A stretch of 64,000 nucleotides of DNA from Shimia biformata (lineage in GTDB: Bacteria; Pseudomonadota; Alphaproteobacteria; Rhodobacterales; Rhodobacteraceae), in NCBI RefSeq assembly GCF_016888515.1, contig NZ_JAFEJK010000001.1, positions 310,001 to 374,000 on the forward strand, given 5' to 3'. Both the position numbers and the translations under genes were made by a program. The first letter of the stretch is position 1, and every line of letters begins with the position of its first letter. Positions 1 to 9,609 of the stretch are shown here, piece by piece. The notes under the pieces are model-generated. The model had not been told where the DNA came from and did not search any database. It saw nothing but the letters and a program-made list of their open reading frames with translations.

Positions 1-1015
1 AGCGGCGCCCGGCCATCATCCGCCCGGTAAACTCGTCGATCAGGACAACCTCGCCACCGCGAACGATATAGTCCTTGTCCTTGGTGAACAGCTTGTGTGC
101 CCGAAGACCCTGGTTAACGTGGTGAACTATCGTGGTGCTTTCGGGGTCATAAAGCGACTGGCCCTCTGGCAACAATCCGCGCGCGTGCAGGTGTTCCTCA
201 AGAAACTCGTTACCCTCGTCGGTAAACGTCACTGCGCGGGTCTTTTCATCAAGCGAGAAATGGTCGTCCTGCAAATCCGGGATCAGCTTGTCGATGGCGA
301 CATAAAGATCGCTGCGGTCCTGCGCCGGGCCAGAGATGATCAGCGGCGTCCGCGCTTCGTCGATCAGGATCGAGTCGACCTCGTCCACGATGGCAAAGTT
401 GTGTTCGCGCTGGAACATCTCGGCCAGATCGCCCTTCATGTTGTCGCGCAGATAGTCGAACCCAAGCTCGTTGTTGGTCGCATAGGTCACGTCACAGGCA
501 TAAGCGGCCTTTTTCTCGTTCGGGTCCTGCTGCGGGTAAACGACGCCACAGGTCAGACCCAGCGCGCCATAGACCTTGCCCATCCACTCAGCGTCACGAC
601 GTGCGAGATAATCGTTCACCGTGACCACATGCACACCCTTGCCAGTGAGCGCGTTCAGATAGGCCGGGAAGGTCGCGACTAGGGTCTTGCCCTCACCCGT
701 CTTCATTTCCGAGATATTGCCCTGGTGCAGGAAAATCCCGCCCATCAGCTGCACGTCAAAAGCGCGCAGACCCAAGGCGCGGCGCGCGGCCTCACGGCAA
801 TTGGCAAAGGCTTCGGGCAGCAGCGCATCAAGGCTTTCACCCTCCATCGCGCGTTTGGCCAATTCCTCGGTCTTGTCCTTCAGACCTTCGTCCGAAAGCG
901 CCTCGAACTCCGGTTCCAGCGCGTTGATCTTCTCGACAAGAGGCAAGGTCGCCTTGATCTTGCGGTCGTTCGGTGTGCCGAACACCTTCTTGGCGATTTT
1001 ACCCAGACCCAGCAT
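1..1015 (-). CDS. secA: Protein translocase ATPase SecA, N-terminal part (cut by window edge)
   Basis: SecA is the ATPase motor that pushes preproteins through the SecYEG channel. Reading the minus strand from ATG at 1013-1015 gives about 338 residues of its N-terminal nucleotide-binding and preprotein cross-linking region. Visible motifs are the Walker A stretch MKTGEGKT, the DYLARRD stretch that follows it, and the DEAD-type Walker B sequence [10 protein letters not shown]. The rest of the protein (SecA is usually about 900 residues) lies left of the window. A purine-rich AGAGGCAGG precedes the start. The gene is divergent from the parvulin gene across about 170 bases, and both work in protein export. 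No stop codon or frameshift is seen in the visible part. Confidence 0.96.
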   Translation of the reverse strand, partial: MLGLGKIAKKVFGTPNDRKIKATLPLVEKINALEPEFEALSDEGLKDKTEELAKRAMEGESLDALLPEAFANCREAARRALGLRAFDVQLMGGIFLHQGNISEMKTGEGKTLVATFPAYLNALTGKGVHVVTVNDYLARRDAEWMGKVYGALGLTCGVVYPQQDPNEKKAAYACDVTYATNNELGFDYLRDNMKGDLAEMFQREHNFAIVDEVDSILIDEARTPLIISGPAQDRSDLYVAIDKLIPDLQDDHFSLDEKTRAVTFTDEGNEFLEEHLHARGLLPEGQSLYDPESTTIVHHVNQGLRAHKLFTKDKDYIVRGGEVVLIDEFTGRMMAGRR

Positions 1016-1185
1016 ATTCCTGCCTCTCGTTCACGTGCATGTTTGTGCCATTCGCTTGCCCCCGTTTTCCCATGTCCCTAAGAAGAGCGCGAGGGCGTTA
1101 TTGCATTGGCCTCAAGGCGATGTAAGGAACGCATGATACAGTGTCAACGCCGCCAGACCGCGCGGCCATGCTCAGGGACCATTCG

Positions 1186-2037
1186 ATGTCGAAACAGCTC
1201 AAATTTCTGCGATCCACCGTGCTTGCGATTGCTCTTGCCACCCCGGTTTTCGCCGCTGAGGAGCCAACTGCCGAAACCGTGGTCGCCACGGTGAACGGCC
1301 AGGACATCACGCTGGGCCAGATGATCATCCTGCGCGCCGCCCTGCCCGAGCAATACAACCAGTTCCCGGCGGATGTGCTGTTCACCGGTATTCTCGACCA
1401 GTTGATCCAGCAGTCTCTGGTGGCCGAAGCGCGCCAGAACAACGTGCCACTGCGCGTTGAAATGTCGCTCAAGAACGAACGCCTGCAACTTCTGGCCGCC
1501 GAAGCGCTGGCCGATCTTCTGGCGGACGCCGTGACCGAGGAAAAACTGCAGGCCGCCTATGACGCCCGCTTTGTCGATGGAAAGGGGCCAGTTGAGTTCA
1601 ATGCCTCTCACATCCTGGTCGACTCACAGGAAAAAGCGACCGAAGTGCTGGAAACCCTGAAGGCAGGCGCCGATTTTGCCGAAACCGCCAAGACCGAATC
1701 GACCGGCCCGTCGGGTCCGTCGGGTGGTGAACTGGGCTGGTTCGGCACCGGCCAGATGGTGCAGCCATTCGAGGACGCCGTCGCCGCGCTCGAAGTTGGT
1801 GCCCTTTCCGAACCCGTCGCAACCCAGTTCGGCTGGCATATCATCAAACTGAACGACAAACGCTTCTCGGACGCCCCCCCGCTGGATCAAGTGCGTCAGG
1901 AACTGACCCAGGAACTGCAGGAAAAGATCGTTGACGACCACGTCACCGCTCTGACCGAAAATGCGGCGATTGACAAAGCTGGCGCAGATGCAGTTGATCC
2001 TTCCATGATCAACAACATCGACCTCTTGCAGGAATAA
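1186..2037 (+). CDS. Periplasmic parvulin-type peptidyl-prolyl isomerase
   Basis: A 283-residue secreted prolyl isomerase of the PpiC/SurA/PrsA type, which helps exported proteins fold. The first 20 or so residues form a Sec signal peptide (Lys-containing n-region, hydrophobic core, cleavage near VFA-AEE). A SurA-like N-terminal helical region follows, then one parvulin domain at roughly residues 120-230 with the SHILV entry motif, the GGELGWFG motif and FGWHIIKL. The frame is open further upstream to a GTG at 1141. ATG 1186 is preferred because AGGGA sits 8 bases before it and the signal peptide begins there. argJ starts three bases after the stop, so the two are probably co-transcribed. The divergent neighbour is secA. 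Confidence 0.92.
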   Translation: MSKQLKFLRSTVLAIALATPVFAAEEPTAETVVATVNGQDITLGQMIILRAALPEQYNQFPADVLFTGILDQLIQQSLVAEARQNNVPLRVEMSLKNERLQLLAAEALADLLADAVTEEKLQAAYDARFVDGKGPVEFNASHILVDSQEKATEVLETLKAGADFAETAKTESTGPSGPSGGELGWFGTGQMVQPFEDAVAALEVGALSEPVATQFGWHIIKLNDKRFSDAPPLDQVRQELTQELQEKIVDDHVTALTENAAIDKAGADAVDPSMINNIDLLQE

Positions 2038-2040
2038 ATC

Positions 2041-3270
2041 ATGGCCAAGATCACGTCCGTCTCTCCGCTTGCCCCCGCGTCTTTCCCCGACCTCCCGGTG
2101 ATCGAAGGCGCGGCCTTTGCCTCGATCGAGGCCGGGGTGCGCTACCAGGGGCGCAAGGATGTCACACTGATGGCCCTTGCTCCCGGCAGCACGGTGGCGG
2201 GCGTGTTTACCCGGTCCTCGACCCGCGCGGCGCCAGTGCTGGATTGCCAGGCCAAGATCGGCGGCGACAGCGACGCGGGCGCGGCGATCATCGTGAACGC
2301 GGGCAATGCCAATGCTTTCACCGGCAAGAACGGGATCGAGGCCACCCGCGCGGTAACCAGCGCCGTCGCAAAATGCCTGAACCTGCCGGAAAGCCGGGTG
2401 TTCTCGTCCTCAACCGGCGTAATCGGCGAGCCGCTCAAGCACGAGCGCATCACAGCCAAGCTGGACGAGTTGAAGGCAGCACTTTCGCCCAACGCGCTGA
2501 AGGACGCCGCAGAGGGCATCCGCACCACTGACACCTTTGCCAAGGGCGCAACGGCGACCGTTGAAATCAATGGCAAACCAGTGAAAATCGCGGGCATCGC
2601 CAAGGGGTCAGGCATGATCGCACCCGACATGGCGACGATGCTGGTCTACATCTTCACCGACGCCAAGGTCACCCGTCCCGTGCTGCAGCAGGTGCTATCG
2701 GAACTGACCGACCTCACCTTCAATAACATCACCGTGGACAGCGACACGTCGACGTCTGACACGCTGCTGATGGCCGCGACCGGAACCAGCGGCGTCGAAG
2801 TCACCGATACTGTTGGCCCCTTCCGCGATGCGCTGTATGGCGTGATGCTGGATCTCGCGCACCAGGTCGTCAAAGATGGTGAAGGCGCCACCAAGTTTGT
2901 CGAGATCAACGTGACCGGTGCCGCCAACCACGCCGATGCCCGCACTCACGCGCTGGCCATCGCCAACTCGCCACTTGTGAAAACCGCCATCGCGGGAGAA
3001 GACCCGAACTGGGGCCGCATCGTCATGGCCATCGGCAAATCCGGCGCCGCCGCCGACCGCGATCTTCTGTCGATCCGCTTCGGTGACGTCGTGGTTGCCG
3101 AAAACGGCTGGGTCTCGCCGTCCTACAAGGAAGAACAGGGTGCAGCGCTGATGAAGGAACAAGAGATCGTCATTGGCGTCGATCTTGGTCTTGGTGATGG
3201 CGCGTCGACGGTCTGGACCTGCGACCTGACCCACGGTTACATCTCGATCAACGCCGACTACCGTTCATAA
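2041..3270 (+). CDS. argJ: Bifunctional ornithine acetyltransferase / N-acetylglutamate synthase ArgJ
   Basis: ArgJ moves the acetyl group from N-acetylornithine to glutamate in the cyclic arginine pathway and can also acetylate glutamate from acetyl-CoA. The 409-residue length is normal for the family. The proenzyme self-cleaves before a threonine nucleophile, and the expected site is visible as APDMATML, with cleavage between Ala198 and Thr199. The C-terminal region EDPNWGRIVMAIGKSG is also characteristic. AGGA lies 8 bases before the ATG, inside the end of the parvulin gene. argG, another arginine-pathway gene, occurs separately at 33.3 kb. Cytoplasmic. Confidence 0.97.
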   Translation: MAKITSVSPLAPASFPDLPVIEGAAFASIEAGVRYQGRKDVTLMALAPGSTVAGVFTRSSTRAAPVLDCQAKIGGDSDAGAAIIVNAGNANAFTGKNGIEATRAVTSAVAKCLNLPESRVFSSSTGVIGEPLKHERITAKLDELKAALSPNALKDAAEGIRTTDTFAKGATATVEINGKPVKIAGIAKGSGMIAPDMATMLVYIFTDAKVTRPVLQQVLSELTDLTFNNITVDSDTSTSDTLLMAATGTSGVEVTDTVGPFRDALYGVMLDLAHQVVKDGEGATKFVEINVTGAANHADARTHALAIANSPLVKTAIAGEDPNWGRIVMAIGKSGAAADRDLLSIRFGDVVVAENGWVSPSYKEEQGAALMKEQEIVIGVDLGLGDGASTVWTCDLTHGYISINADYRS

Positions 3271-3330
3271 TTTTCCTCTTGCCTGAAATACCTTGGGGGT
3301 CCGGGGGCTAGCCCCCGGTCCTGCGCAAAA
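3271..3330. repeat. Intergenic REP-like repeat, copy 1
   Basis: The argJ-mutT gap holds TTTCCTCTTGC, then AAATACCT, then GGGGGT, then the perfect palindrome CCGGGGGCTAGCCCCCGG at 3301-3318, and ends near CGCAAAAG. The same blocks in the same order occur at 34876-34957. This looks like a dispersed intergenic repeat with a strong hairpin rather than a terminator, since no T-run follows. Confidence 0.7.
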
Positions 3331-3341
3331 GAAAGCGTGCC

Positions 3342-3740
3342 ATGAAAACCGTTCTTGTTTCTGCCGTCCTGCTGATCGACCGCGATGGCCGCGTGCTTCT
3401 CGCGCAGCGTCCCGAAGGCAAGTCCATGGCCGGTCTGTGGGAGTTTCCCGGCGGCAAGGTCGAACCCGGCGAAACTCCGGAAATAGCCCTGATCCGCGAA
3501 CTGCAAGAGGAATTGGGCATCGACACCTGGGCCAGCTGTCTTGCACCCCTGACTTTCGCATCCCACACCTATGATGACTTCCACCTGCTGATGCCACTTT
3601 TTGCCTGCCGCAAGTGGGAAGGGATTCCAGCCTCTCGCGAGGGGCAGGCATTGAAATGGGTCCGGCCAGAAGATCTGCGCAATTTCGAAATGCCACCCGC
3701 CGACGTGCCGTTGATCCCCATGATCCGAGATTGGCTGTAG
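3342..3740 (+). CDS. mutT: MutT-type 8-oxo-dGTP diphosphatase (NUDIX)
   Basis: A 132-residue NUDIX hydrolase. The nudix box is complete: it starts GGKVEPGETPEIALIRELQE and runs into ELGI at about residues 37-59. Together with the short length, the WEFPGGK lead-in and the C-terminal LKWVRPEDL segment, this fits MutT, which removes 8-oxo-dGTP from the nucleotide pool to prevent A:T to C:G transversions. The ribosome-binding site is weak (GAAAG). It follows argJ after a 71-base gap filled by a hairpin repeat, so co-transcription is possible but not certain. A different small NUDIX substrate cannot be excluded. Confidence 0.88.
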   Translation: MKTVLVSAVLLIDRDGRVLLAQRPEGKSMAGLWEFPGGKVEPGETPEIALIRELQEELGIDTWASCLAPLTFASHTYDDFHLLMPLFACRKWEGIPASREGQALKWVRPEDLRNFEMPPADVPLIPMIRDWL

Positions 3741-3915
3741 TCGCTTTTCTCGCCGATTTTTCGCGAGCACCCTTTTTTGCGCATAGTTGAAAAAGTTTAT
3801 TGCCCAATTTCACAGCTTGCCCTTAAGGTAACAAAAATGTGAATATGTCGATCACTGCCATGATCGCCACGTTTCACCAGAGTACGGTCAAATCTACTGG
3901 GAGGGGGATTTCGAC

Positions 3916-4047
3916 GTGTTGAGAACGATTATGCTGGGCAGTTGCGTGTCCGTTCAGGGCATCTTTGTGCAGAAGCTGCCAGGAGGACGGATTGCTGTCC
4001 GGGTCGGAAGACAGGTTTACTCGGGCACGCCTATTTCGGCGTGTTAA
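3916..4047 (+). CDS. Uncharacterised 43-residue small protein
   Basis: A short frame starting at GTG 3916 and ending at TAA 4047, with a strong Shine-Dalgarno GGGAGGGGG 8 bases upstream. The product begins MLRTIMLGSCVSVQGIF and contains the basic stretch GGRIAVRVGRQ, which reads like a small beta-strand-rich fold. No signal peptide or membrane helix is evident. From memory, similar 40-50 residue proteins occur in Roseobacter genomes without assigned function, but this needs a search. It converges on infB and shares a hairpin terminator with it. It is too short for most gene finders, hence the moderate confidence. Confidence 0.55.
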   Translation: MLRTIMLGSCVSVQGIFVQKLPGGRIAVRVGRQVYSGTPISAC

Positions 4048-4072
4048 TAACAAGAAAATGCTCACGGAAACT

Positions 4073-4110
4073 AAAAGGGGACCGCTATGCGGTCCCCTCT
4101 CTTATTCTCT
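4073..4110. terminator. Hairpin terminator between the small ORF and infB
   Basis: A perfect 10-bp stem (AGGGGACCGC at 4076-4085, its complement at 4089-4098) with a 3-base loop. Read on the minus strand the stem is followed by TTTT, so it should end the rimP-nusA-rnpM-infB transcript. The plus-strand side is T-rich (CTCTCTTATT) and may also stop the small ORF transcript. Confidence 0.85.
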
Positions 4111-4129
4111 GACTGCCGTGTGACGCGGA

Positions 4130-6631
4130 TCAGTCCAGCGTGCGGGTCACTTCCTCGCGCTCGAAGATCTCGATCACGTCGCCGGGGCGGATATCGTCGT
4201 AGTTTTCGAATGCCATACCGCATTCCTGACCCGATTGAACCTCGGCCACTTCATCCTTGAAGCGTTTGAGCGTTTTCAGCGTGCCTTCGTGGATCACCAC
4301 GTTGTCGCGCAGCAGGCGAACGCCAGCCGAGCGGCGGGCAACGCCTTCGGTCACCAGACAGCCTGCGACCTTGCCGACGTTCGAGACCTTGAAGACATCC
4401 TTGATCTCGGCGTAACCGATGAAGTTTTCCTTGATCTCGGCACTCAGCAGACCTGAAGCGGCAGCTTTCACGTCATCCACAAGGTCATAGATCACCGAAT
4501 AGTAACGGATCTCGACACCCTTCTGGTTGGCGGTGTTGCGCGCCGAGGCATTGGCACGGACGTTGAAGCCCATGATCGGGGCGCCTGATGCTTCGGCGAG
4601 GCCGACATCGGTTTCGGTAATGGCCCCAACACCCGAATGCAGCACGCGCACGCGCACTTCATCGTTGCCGATCTTCTCCATCGCCTGAACGATCGCTTCG
4701 GCGGAACCCTGCACGTCGGCCTTCACAAGGATCGGAAGTTCGGAAACATTCTCGTCTTCCTTGGCCTTTGCCATCAACTGTTCCAGCGTGGTGGCAGCAC
4801 CGGCAGCGGCGCGTTTGTCCTTGGCGACCTGTTCACGATAGGCGGCGATCTCGCGCGCCTGCGCTTCGGTTTCGGTCACGTTCAGAACGTCACCCGCTTC
4901 AGGTGTACCGTTCAGACCCAGAACCTCGACCGGAACCGACGGACCCGCTTCTTCGACGCGCTCGCCCTTGTCGTTGATAAGAGCCCGGACCTTACCGTAT
5001 TGCTCGCCCACAACAAAGATATCGCCTTGGCGCAGCGTGCCCTTCTCGACCAGAACGGTTGCGACGGGACCGCGGCCAACATCCAGCTGGGCCTCGATCA
5101 CGGCACCCTGTGCGGCACGGTTGGGGTTCGCTTTCAGTTCCAGGATTTCCGCCTGAAGCGCGATGGCTTCCAGCAATTCATCCAGGCCCTGACCAGTCAG
5201 TGCCGACACTTCGACATCCTGCACTTCACCGGACATCTGCTCGACGATGACCTCGTGTTGCAGCAGTTCCGCGCGCACCTTGTTCGGGTCTGCGGCGGGC
5301 TTGTCGATCTTGTTGATCGCCACGATCATCGGCACCTTGGCGGCCTTGGCGTGGTTGATCGCCTCGATCGTCTGCGGCATGACCGAGTCATCGGCCGCCA
5401 CCACCAGAACCACGATATCGGTGACCTGCGCACCGCGCGACCGCATCGAAGTAAAGGCCGCGTGGCCCGGTGTATCGAGGAAGGTCAGCACCGCACCATT
5501 GTCGGTCGTAACCTGATAGGCGCCGATATGCTGGGTAATGCCGCCGGCCTCGCCCGCAACAACCTTGGCGTCGCGGATCGCATCCAGAAGCGAGGTCTTG
5601 CCGTGGTCGACGTGGCCCATGATCGTGATGACGGGCGGACGCGGTTCCATGTCCTCGTCCTTGTCCTCCACATCCGAGATCACATCCTCGACGTCGGCAT
5701 CCGACACGCGGACGACGTTGTGGCCGAATTCCTCGATAATCAGTTCAGCGGTGTCGGCGTCGATGGTCTGGTTCTGCGTGACCATCATCCCCATTTTCAT
5801 GAGTTCCTTGACCACGTCAGCGACACGTTCCGCCATGCGGTTGGCCAGCTCGGACACCACGATGGCTTCTGGCAGCTGGACGTCACGAATGACCTTTTCA
5901 CGCTCAACCTGACCGCCCATCGCCTTCTGACGCGCGCGTTCCTGCTTGCGCTTCATTGAAGCCAGCGATTTCTGGCGGCCACCTTCACCTGATAGCGCCT
6001 GGTTCAGCGTCAGCTTGCCCGAGCGACGGCCGTCATCGCGGCCACCTTTGGGCCCACGGTTCTGACGATCGTCACGTTCCTGCCGACGGGCGGGCGCAGC
6101 AGTCTTGGCCGGCGCGGAGCGCGCTGGCGCAGCATCCGATTTCGGTTGCGCAGCAGCTGCAGCCGCTTCAGCGGCCGCGCGCTTGGCAGCTTCCGCTTCC
6201 TCGCGCTTCTTGCGCTCATCCTCTTCGGCCTTCTGGCGCGCGCGCTCTTCCAACTCGCGTTGTTCGCGTTCCTTGGCCTCGGCCTCGGCGCGACGACGCT
6301 CACGCTCTTCGGCGCGGGCCTTCTCCTCGGCTTCGCGTGCGGCCGCTTCTTCGGCTTCGCGGGCTTTCGCTGCCTGCAATGCCTTCAGGCGGCGTTCCAT
6401 CTCGGCGTCCGAGATACCGGCGGGACGGCGCGCGGGATTACCGGCACCGGGCGCGCCGCCCGAAGCCGACCCTGCGGCTGGCTTGGACGCACCGGGCTTG
6501 GGCACCACAACGCGCTTGCGCTTGGTCTCAACCACCACGTTCTTGGTCCGCCCGTGGCTGAAGCTTTGCTTCACGTTGCCAGGACGCCCACCACGCAGGC
6601 CCAGAGGTTTTTTGCCGTCACTATCACTCAT
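4130..6631 (-). CDS. infB: Translation initiation factor IF-2
   Basis: IF-2 is the GTPase that brings initiator fMet-tRNA to the 30S subunit and promotes subunit joining. The 833-residue protein has a variable N-terminus with an Ala/Glu/Arg-rich coiled-coil stretch (about 76-160), the IF2-N region (about 245-300), and the G domain with G1 GHVDHGKT at 339-346, G3 DTPGH at 386-390 and G4 NKID at 440-443. Domains II-IV follow, including the C-terminal fMet-tRNA-binding region. The start ATG overlaps the stop of rnpM by four bases. It is the last gene of the operon. rbfA and truB, which often follow infB, are absent here, and a strong terminator lies 32 bases beyond the stop. Confidence 0.98.
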   Translation of the reverse strand: MSDSDGKKPLGLRGGRPGNVKQSFSHGRTKNVVVETKRKRVVVPKPGASKPAAGSASGGAPGAGNPARRPAGISDAEMERRLKALQAAKAREAEEAAAREAEEKARAEERERRRAEAEAKEREQRELEERARQKAEEDERKKREEAEAAKRAAAEAAAAAAQPKSDAAPARSAPAKTAAPARRQERDDRQNRGPKGGRDDGRRSGKLTLNQALSGEGGRQKSLASMKRKQERARQKAMGGQVEREKVIRDVQLPEAIVVSELANRMAERVADVVKELMKMGMMVTQNQTIDADTAELIIEEFGHNVVRVSDADVEDVISDVEDKDEDMEPRPPVITIMGHVDHGKTSLLDAIRDAKVVAGEAGGITQHIGAYQVTTDNGAVLTFLDTPGHAAFTSMRSRGAQVTDIVVLVVAADDSVMPQTIEAINHAKAAKVPMIVAINKIDKPAADPNKVRAELLQHEVIVEQMSGEVQDVEVSALTGQGLDELLEAIALQAEILELKANPNRAAQGAVIEAQLDVGRGPVATVLVEKGTLRQGDIFVVGEQYGKVRALINDKGERVEEAGPSVPVEVLGLNGTPEAGDVLNVTETEAQAREIAAYREQVAKDKRAAAGAATTLEQLMAKAKEDENVSELPILVKADVQGSAEAIVQAMEKIGNDEVRVRVLHSGVGAITETDVGLAEASGAPIMGFNVRANASARNTANQKGVEIRYYSVIYDLVDDVKAAASGLLSAEIKENFIGYAEIKDVFKVSNVGKVAGCLVTEGVARRSAGVRLLRDNVVIHEGTLKTLKRFKDEVAEVQSGQECGMAFENYDDIRPGDVIEIFEREEVTRTLD

Positions 6632-7260
6632 CTAGTCGTCTTACCCTTTCCGGTGGCCCCTGCCACCGCAATTTCGCGGAAACCCTTCAGTCTTTGGGCC
6701 TCCTCTACAACACGCTGCGTGAGTCCGCCAGACGCAAGCGCAGCATGTATCACAGTTTGTCGCCCAAATGCCAAACCCAATTCATCTGCCGTCAACCAGC
6801 CGATGTAATGGCCCTTGTAGGGCGTGCTCAGTTTCGATTTCCCGCGCGTCGATCCGTCATTTGCCTGGATCAGCACGCGGGCTTCTTCTTTCATCAGCCA
6901 GTCTTTGACCTTTTCATAGCCCGCCACCGCATCACCGGCCTTGCGCGCTAGGCTGATCAAATCCACGACACGGCGCACGATCTGCGCCTCGACCGCGTCG
7001 GCAAGGCCGTCGGGCACGGTCACGGGCTGCTTGGCCGCCCGCGAAAACAGGTTCTTCTTTGCCGCCAGCGCGATCGCAGCGCGATCCGCCGAGACCCAGA
7101 TGCCGCGTCCGGGCAGCTTGCCCATCGTATCGGCAAAGATCTGGCCATCGGGTCCGACCACGAACCGCACCATGTATTGCACCGGGCGCACCTCACCCGT
7201 TGCAATGCACTTGCGTTCGGGACCTTCCACGTGGTCCTTGGTGCGTCCGCCGCGCCCCAT
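6628..7260 (-). CDS. rnpM: RNA-binding protein YlxR/RnpM family (DUF448) with L7Ae-like domain
   Basis: A 210-residue nucleic-acid-binding protein between nusA and infB, the position YlxR occupies in most bacteria. The N-terminal DUF448 domain shows RKCIATGE and the GRGIW box. The C-terminal half (about residues 95-200) resembles the L7Ae/YlxQ fold ([22 protein letters not shown]). The two-domain form is usual in alphaproteobacteria. YlxR homologues bind RNase P RNA in Firmicutes, and I infer an RNA-related role here. ATG 7260 is chosen over an in-frame TTG at 7266 because GAGGG is correctly spaced only for the ATG. The stop overlaps infB by four bases. Confidence 0.9.
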   Translation of the reverse strand: MGRGGRTKDHVEGPERKCIATGEVRPVQYMVRFVVGPDGQIFADTMGKLPGRGIWVSADRAAIALAAKKNLFSRAAKQPVTVPDGLADAVEAQIVRRVVDLISLARKAGDAVAGYEKVKDWLMKEEARVLIQANDGSTRGKSKLSTPYKGHYIGWLTADELGLAFGRQTVIHAALASGGLTQRVVEEAQRLKGFREIAVAGATGKGKTTR

Positions 7261-7283
7261 CGCCAAGCCCTCGGGGCCTGAGA

Positions 7284-8921
7284 TCAGGCCCCGGCCTCCT
7301 GCTGCTGTTCTTCTTCGCCTTCCGCTTCCTCGCCGGCCTCTTCCTCGGCTTCGGCTTCAAGCTCGGCCGGATCAACCCAGCCCAGAACGATACGCGCGGT
7401 CATAACCATGTCCTGCGCTTCTTCCAGCGACAGGCCGAAGGGTTCCAGAATGCCGTCATCCTTGGTGCGTTCGCCGTCGACCGTGGTCCAGCCACCGGCC
7501 AGTTCCCAGTCAGCGCAGGTTGCGAAATCTTCCAGCGTCAGCACGCCGTCCTTGGCCAGCGCCTCGATCATCTGCGGGGTCAGACCCTCGAAGTTGACAA
7601 GGCTGTCCTCGACGCCCAGATCGCGGGCCGCTTCCAGCGCCTTGCGGTTCTGTTCTTCGATGAAGTCGCGCGCACGGGCCTGAAGCTCGTTCGCGGTGTC
7701 TTCGTCCACGCCGTCGATGACCAGAAGCTCATCCAGTTCGACATAAGCGACTTCTTCCAGAGTCGCGAAACCTTCCGAGACCAGAAGCTGGGCGAAGAAT
7801 TCGTCCAGATCCAGCGTTTCCATGAACAGGCCGGTGCGTTCCTCAAATTCTTTCTGACGACGCGCCGATTCCTCTTCTTCGGTCATGATGTCGATGTCCA
7901 GACCGGTCAGCTGCGACGCCAGACGCACGTTCTGACCGCGGCGGCCGATAGCCAGCGACAGTTGTTCCTCGGGAACCACAACCTCGATCTTGCCGGCTTC
8001 TTCATCCAGAACAACCTTGGTGACTTCCGCCGGTTGCAGCGCGTTAACAAGGAAGGTGGGCTGATCCTCGTTCCACGGGATAATGTCGATCTTCTCGCCC
8101 TGAAGTTCGTTCACGACGGCCTGAACGCGGCTGCCGCGCATACCGACACAGGCACCGACCGGGTCGATCGAACCGTCATAGGAAATCACGGCGATCTTGG
8201 CGCGCGAACCGGGATCACGGGCCACGGCCTTGATCTCGATGATGCCGTCATAGATTTCCGGCACTTCCATCTTGAACAGTTCGGCCATGAATTCCGGCGC
8301 GGTGCGCGACAGGAAAATCTGCGGGCCACGGGTCTCGCGGCGGACATCCTTGATGTAGCAGCGGATACGGTCGTTCGGACGATAGCTTTCGCGGCCAATC
8401 TTCTCGTTGCGGCGCAGGATCGCTTCGCCACGGCCCACGTCAACGATGACGTTGCCATATTCCTCACGCTTGACGACACCGTTGATGATGGTGCCGATGC
8501 GGTCCTCGAACTCGGCAAACTGGCGGTCGCGTTCGGCTTCGCGGACCTTCTGCAGGATTACCTGCTTGGCCGACTGTGCCGCGATCCGGCCCAGTTCGAC
8601 CGGCGGGATTTCTTCGATGAACTGGTCGCCGACCTTGGGGTCGTCCATGTATTGCTTGGCCTGTTCGACAGTGAACTCGGCCTGATAGTTCTCAAGCTCT
8701 TCCTCGTCGACAACGGTGCGCACGCGGGTAAAGGTGGCCTTGCCGGTGCGACGGTCGATCGACACACGGATGTCCATCTCGGCGCCATAACGCGACTTGG
8801 CGGCACGGGCGAGCGACTCTTCCATCGCTTCGACCACCAGACCGGGGTCGATCATCTTTTCGCGGGCCACGGCCTCGGCGGTTTGCAACAGCTCCAGCTG
8901 GTTTGCGGAAGTAATTGCCAT
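7284..8921 (-). CDS. nusA: Transcription termination/antitermination protein NusA
   Basis: NusA binds RNA polymerase and controls pausing, intrinsic termination and antitermination. The 545-residue protein has the N-terminal polymerase-binding domain (about 1-125), an S1 domain, and KH domains including IGRRGQNVRLASQL. Two C-terminal acidic repeat modules follow, then a low-complexity Glu/Ala/Gln tail. The frame is open upstream to 8966, but ATG 8921 has GAGGAGGA about 8 bases before it and gives the family's usual N-terminus (MAITSANQLELLQ). It begins 4 bases after the rimP stop. As part of rimP-nusA-rnpM-infB it may autoregulate through the terminator in the rimP leader. Confidence 0.97.
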   Translation of the reverse strand: MAITSANQLELLQTAEAVAREKMIDPGLVVEAMEESLARAAKSRYGAEMDIRVSIDRRTGKATFTRVRTVVDEEELENYQAEFTVEQAKQYMDDPKVGDQFIEEIPPVELGRIAAQSAKQVILQKVREAERDRQFAEFEDRIGTIINGVVKREEYGNVIVDVGRGEAILRRNEKIGRESYRPNDRIRCYIKDVRRETRGPQIFLSRTAPEFMAELFKMEVPEIYDGIIEIKAVARDPGSRAKIAVISYDGSIDPVGACVGMRGSRVQAVVNELQGEKIDIIPWNEDQPTFLVNALQPAEVTKVVLDEEAGKIEVVVPEEQLSLAIGRRGQNVRLASQLTGLDIDIMTEEEESARRQKEFEERTGLFMETLDLDEFFAQLLVSEGFATLEEVAYVELDELLVIDGVDEDTANELQARARDFIEEQNRKALEAARDLGVEDSLVNFEGLTPQMIEALAKDGVLTLEDFATCADWELAGGWTTVDGERTKDDGILEPFGLSLEEAQDMVMTARIVLGWVDPAELEAEAEEEAGEEAEGEEEQQQEAGA

Positions 8922-8925
8922 GTTC

Positions 8926-9513
8926 TCAGTCCTCCTCGGAACCGGTGTCGGTTTCAATCTCGTCAAATTGGGATTCGTCGATGTTGCCGGCGGCCTTGCG
9001 CTGGCGCAGCATCTCGGTGATCAGTTCATCTGTCAGGACCAGCTTGGCCTCGGCCAACCAGTCGAATTTCAGGCCCACGGTGACCTCTTCCTTATCGGCG
9101 CCCTCGATATTGATCAGCACCTCGTCGCCCTCGACCCCGGCCAGAACGCCCTTGAAGCGCTTCTGCCCACCGACCAGATCGGCGGTTTCAAGTTTGGCCT
9201 CATAACCTTCGAAGGTCTCGAAATCCTTGAGCCGGGTCAGCGGTCGATCGATACCGGGGCTTGAGACCTCAAGGTTGTAGGCGTCGGCAATCGGGTCCTC
9301 GACATCCAGAACCGCGCTGACCGCATTCGAGATCCGGGCACATTCGTCGACCTCGATCCCGCCCTCAGGCCGCTCGGCCATGATTTGCAGGGTCGCGGTC
9401 TTGCCGCCCATCAGCCGCACGCGCACCAGTTCGAACCCCATGTCCTCGATCACCGGAGTGATGATCTCGGCCATGCGGCGGTCGATGGCGGCCTTGGCAA
9501 TCAGGTCATTCAT
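8926..9513 (-). CDS. rimP: Ribosome maturation factor RimP
   Basis: RimP assists late assembly of the 30S subunit. The 195-residue product begins [18 protein letters not shown] and carries the family segments [12 protein letters not shown] and [12 protein letters not shown], followed by a C-terminal SH3-like domain. An in-frame extension reaches back to 9594, but ATG 9513 matches the usual start. The ribosome-binding site is poor. The start lies only 18 bases downstream of a strong intrinsic terminator, and its ATGA overlaps the stop of an upstream 28-codon frame. It is the first gene of the rimP-nusA-rnpM-infB operon. Confidence 0.95.
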   Translation of the reverse strand: MNDLIAKAAIDRRMAEIITPVIEDMGFELVRVRLMGGKTATLQIMAERPEGGIEVDECARISNAVSAVLDVEDPIADAYNLEVSSPGIDRPLTRLKDFETFEGYEAKLETADLVGGQKRFKGVLAGVEGDEVLINIEGADKEEVTVGLKFDWLAEAKLVLTDELITEMLRQRKAAGNIDESQFDEIETDTGSEED

Positions 9514-9596
9514 ATCGTTTCGTCCAAGCACAAAAAAACGGGCCAGCGGCCCGTCGCGTCGTATCCGGTGTGCGCCGGGTTTGGACCCCAGCACAT
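9510..9596 (-). CDS. Possible 28-residue leader peptide ahead of rimP
   Basis: An ATG at 9596 opens a 28-codon frame that runs through the terminator hairpin and stops at TGA 9510-9512, overlapping the rimP ATG as ATGA. The product contains two Trp and two Cys. Translation through the hairpin would keep it from folding, the arrangement expected of an attenuation leader. Against it, there is no Shine-Dalgarno sequence before the ATG, and the proposed promoter would place transcription start only about 7 bases upstream. Treat this as speculative. Confidence 0.25.
   Translation of the reverse strand: MCWGPNPAHTGYDATGRWPVFLCLDETI
9532..9554 (-). terminator. Intrinsic terminator in the rimP leader
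   Basis: Read on the minus strand, ACGGGCC-GCT-GGCCCGT forms a 7-bp GC-rich stem with a 3-base loop, followed by a run of seven T. It lies downstream of the CDGSH gene and only 18 bases upstream of the rimP ATG. It can therefore terminate CDGSH read-through and may also act as an attenuator for the rimP operon. Confidence 0.85.
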
Positions 9597-9609
9597 CGCT
9601 GTTGAGGGG

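Noticed and set aside
3301-3318. Palindrome CCGGGGGCTAGCCCCCGG considered as a terminator for argJ
   Set aside because: No T-run follows on either strand, and the surrounding blocks recur at 34.9 kb, so a repeat element explains it better.
7059-9020. Long open frame antisense to nusA (about 650 codons)
   Set aside because: It is the mirror of a high-GC gene with clear NusA motifs on the other strand. The product has no recognisable domain and no supported start.
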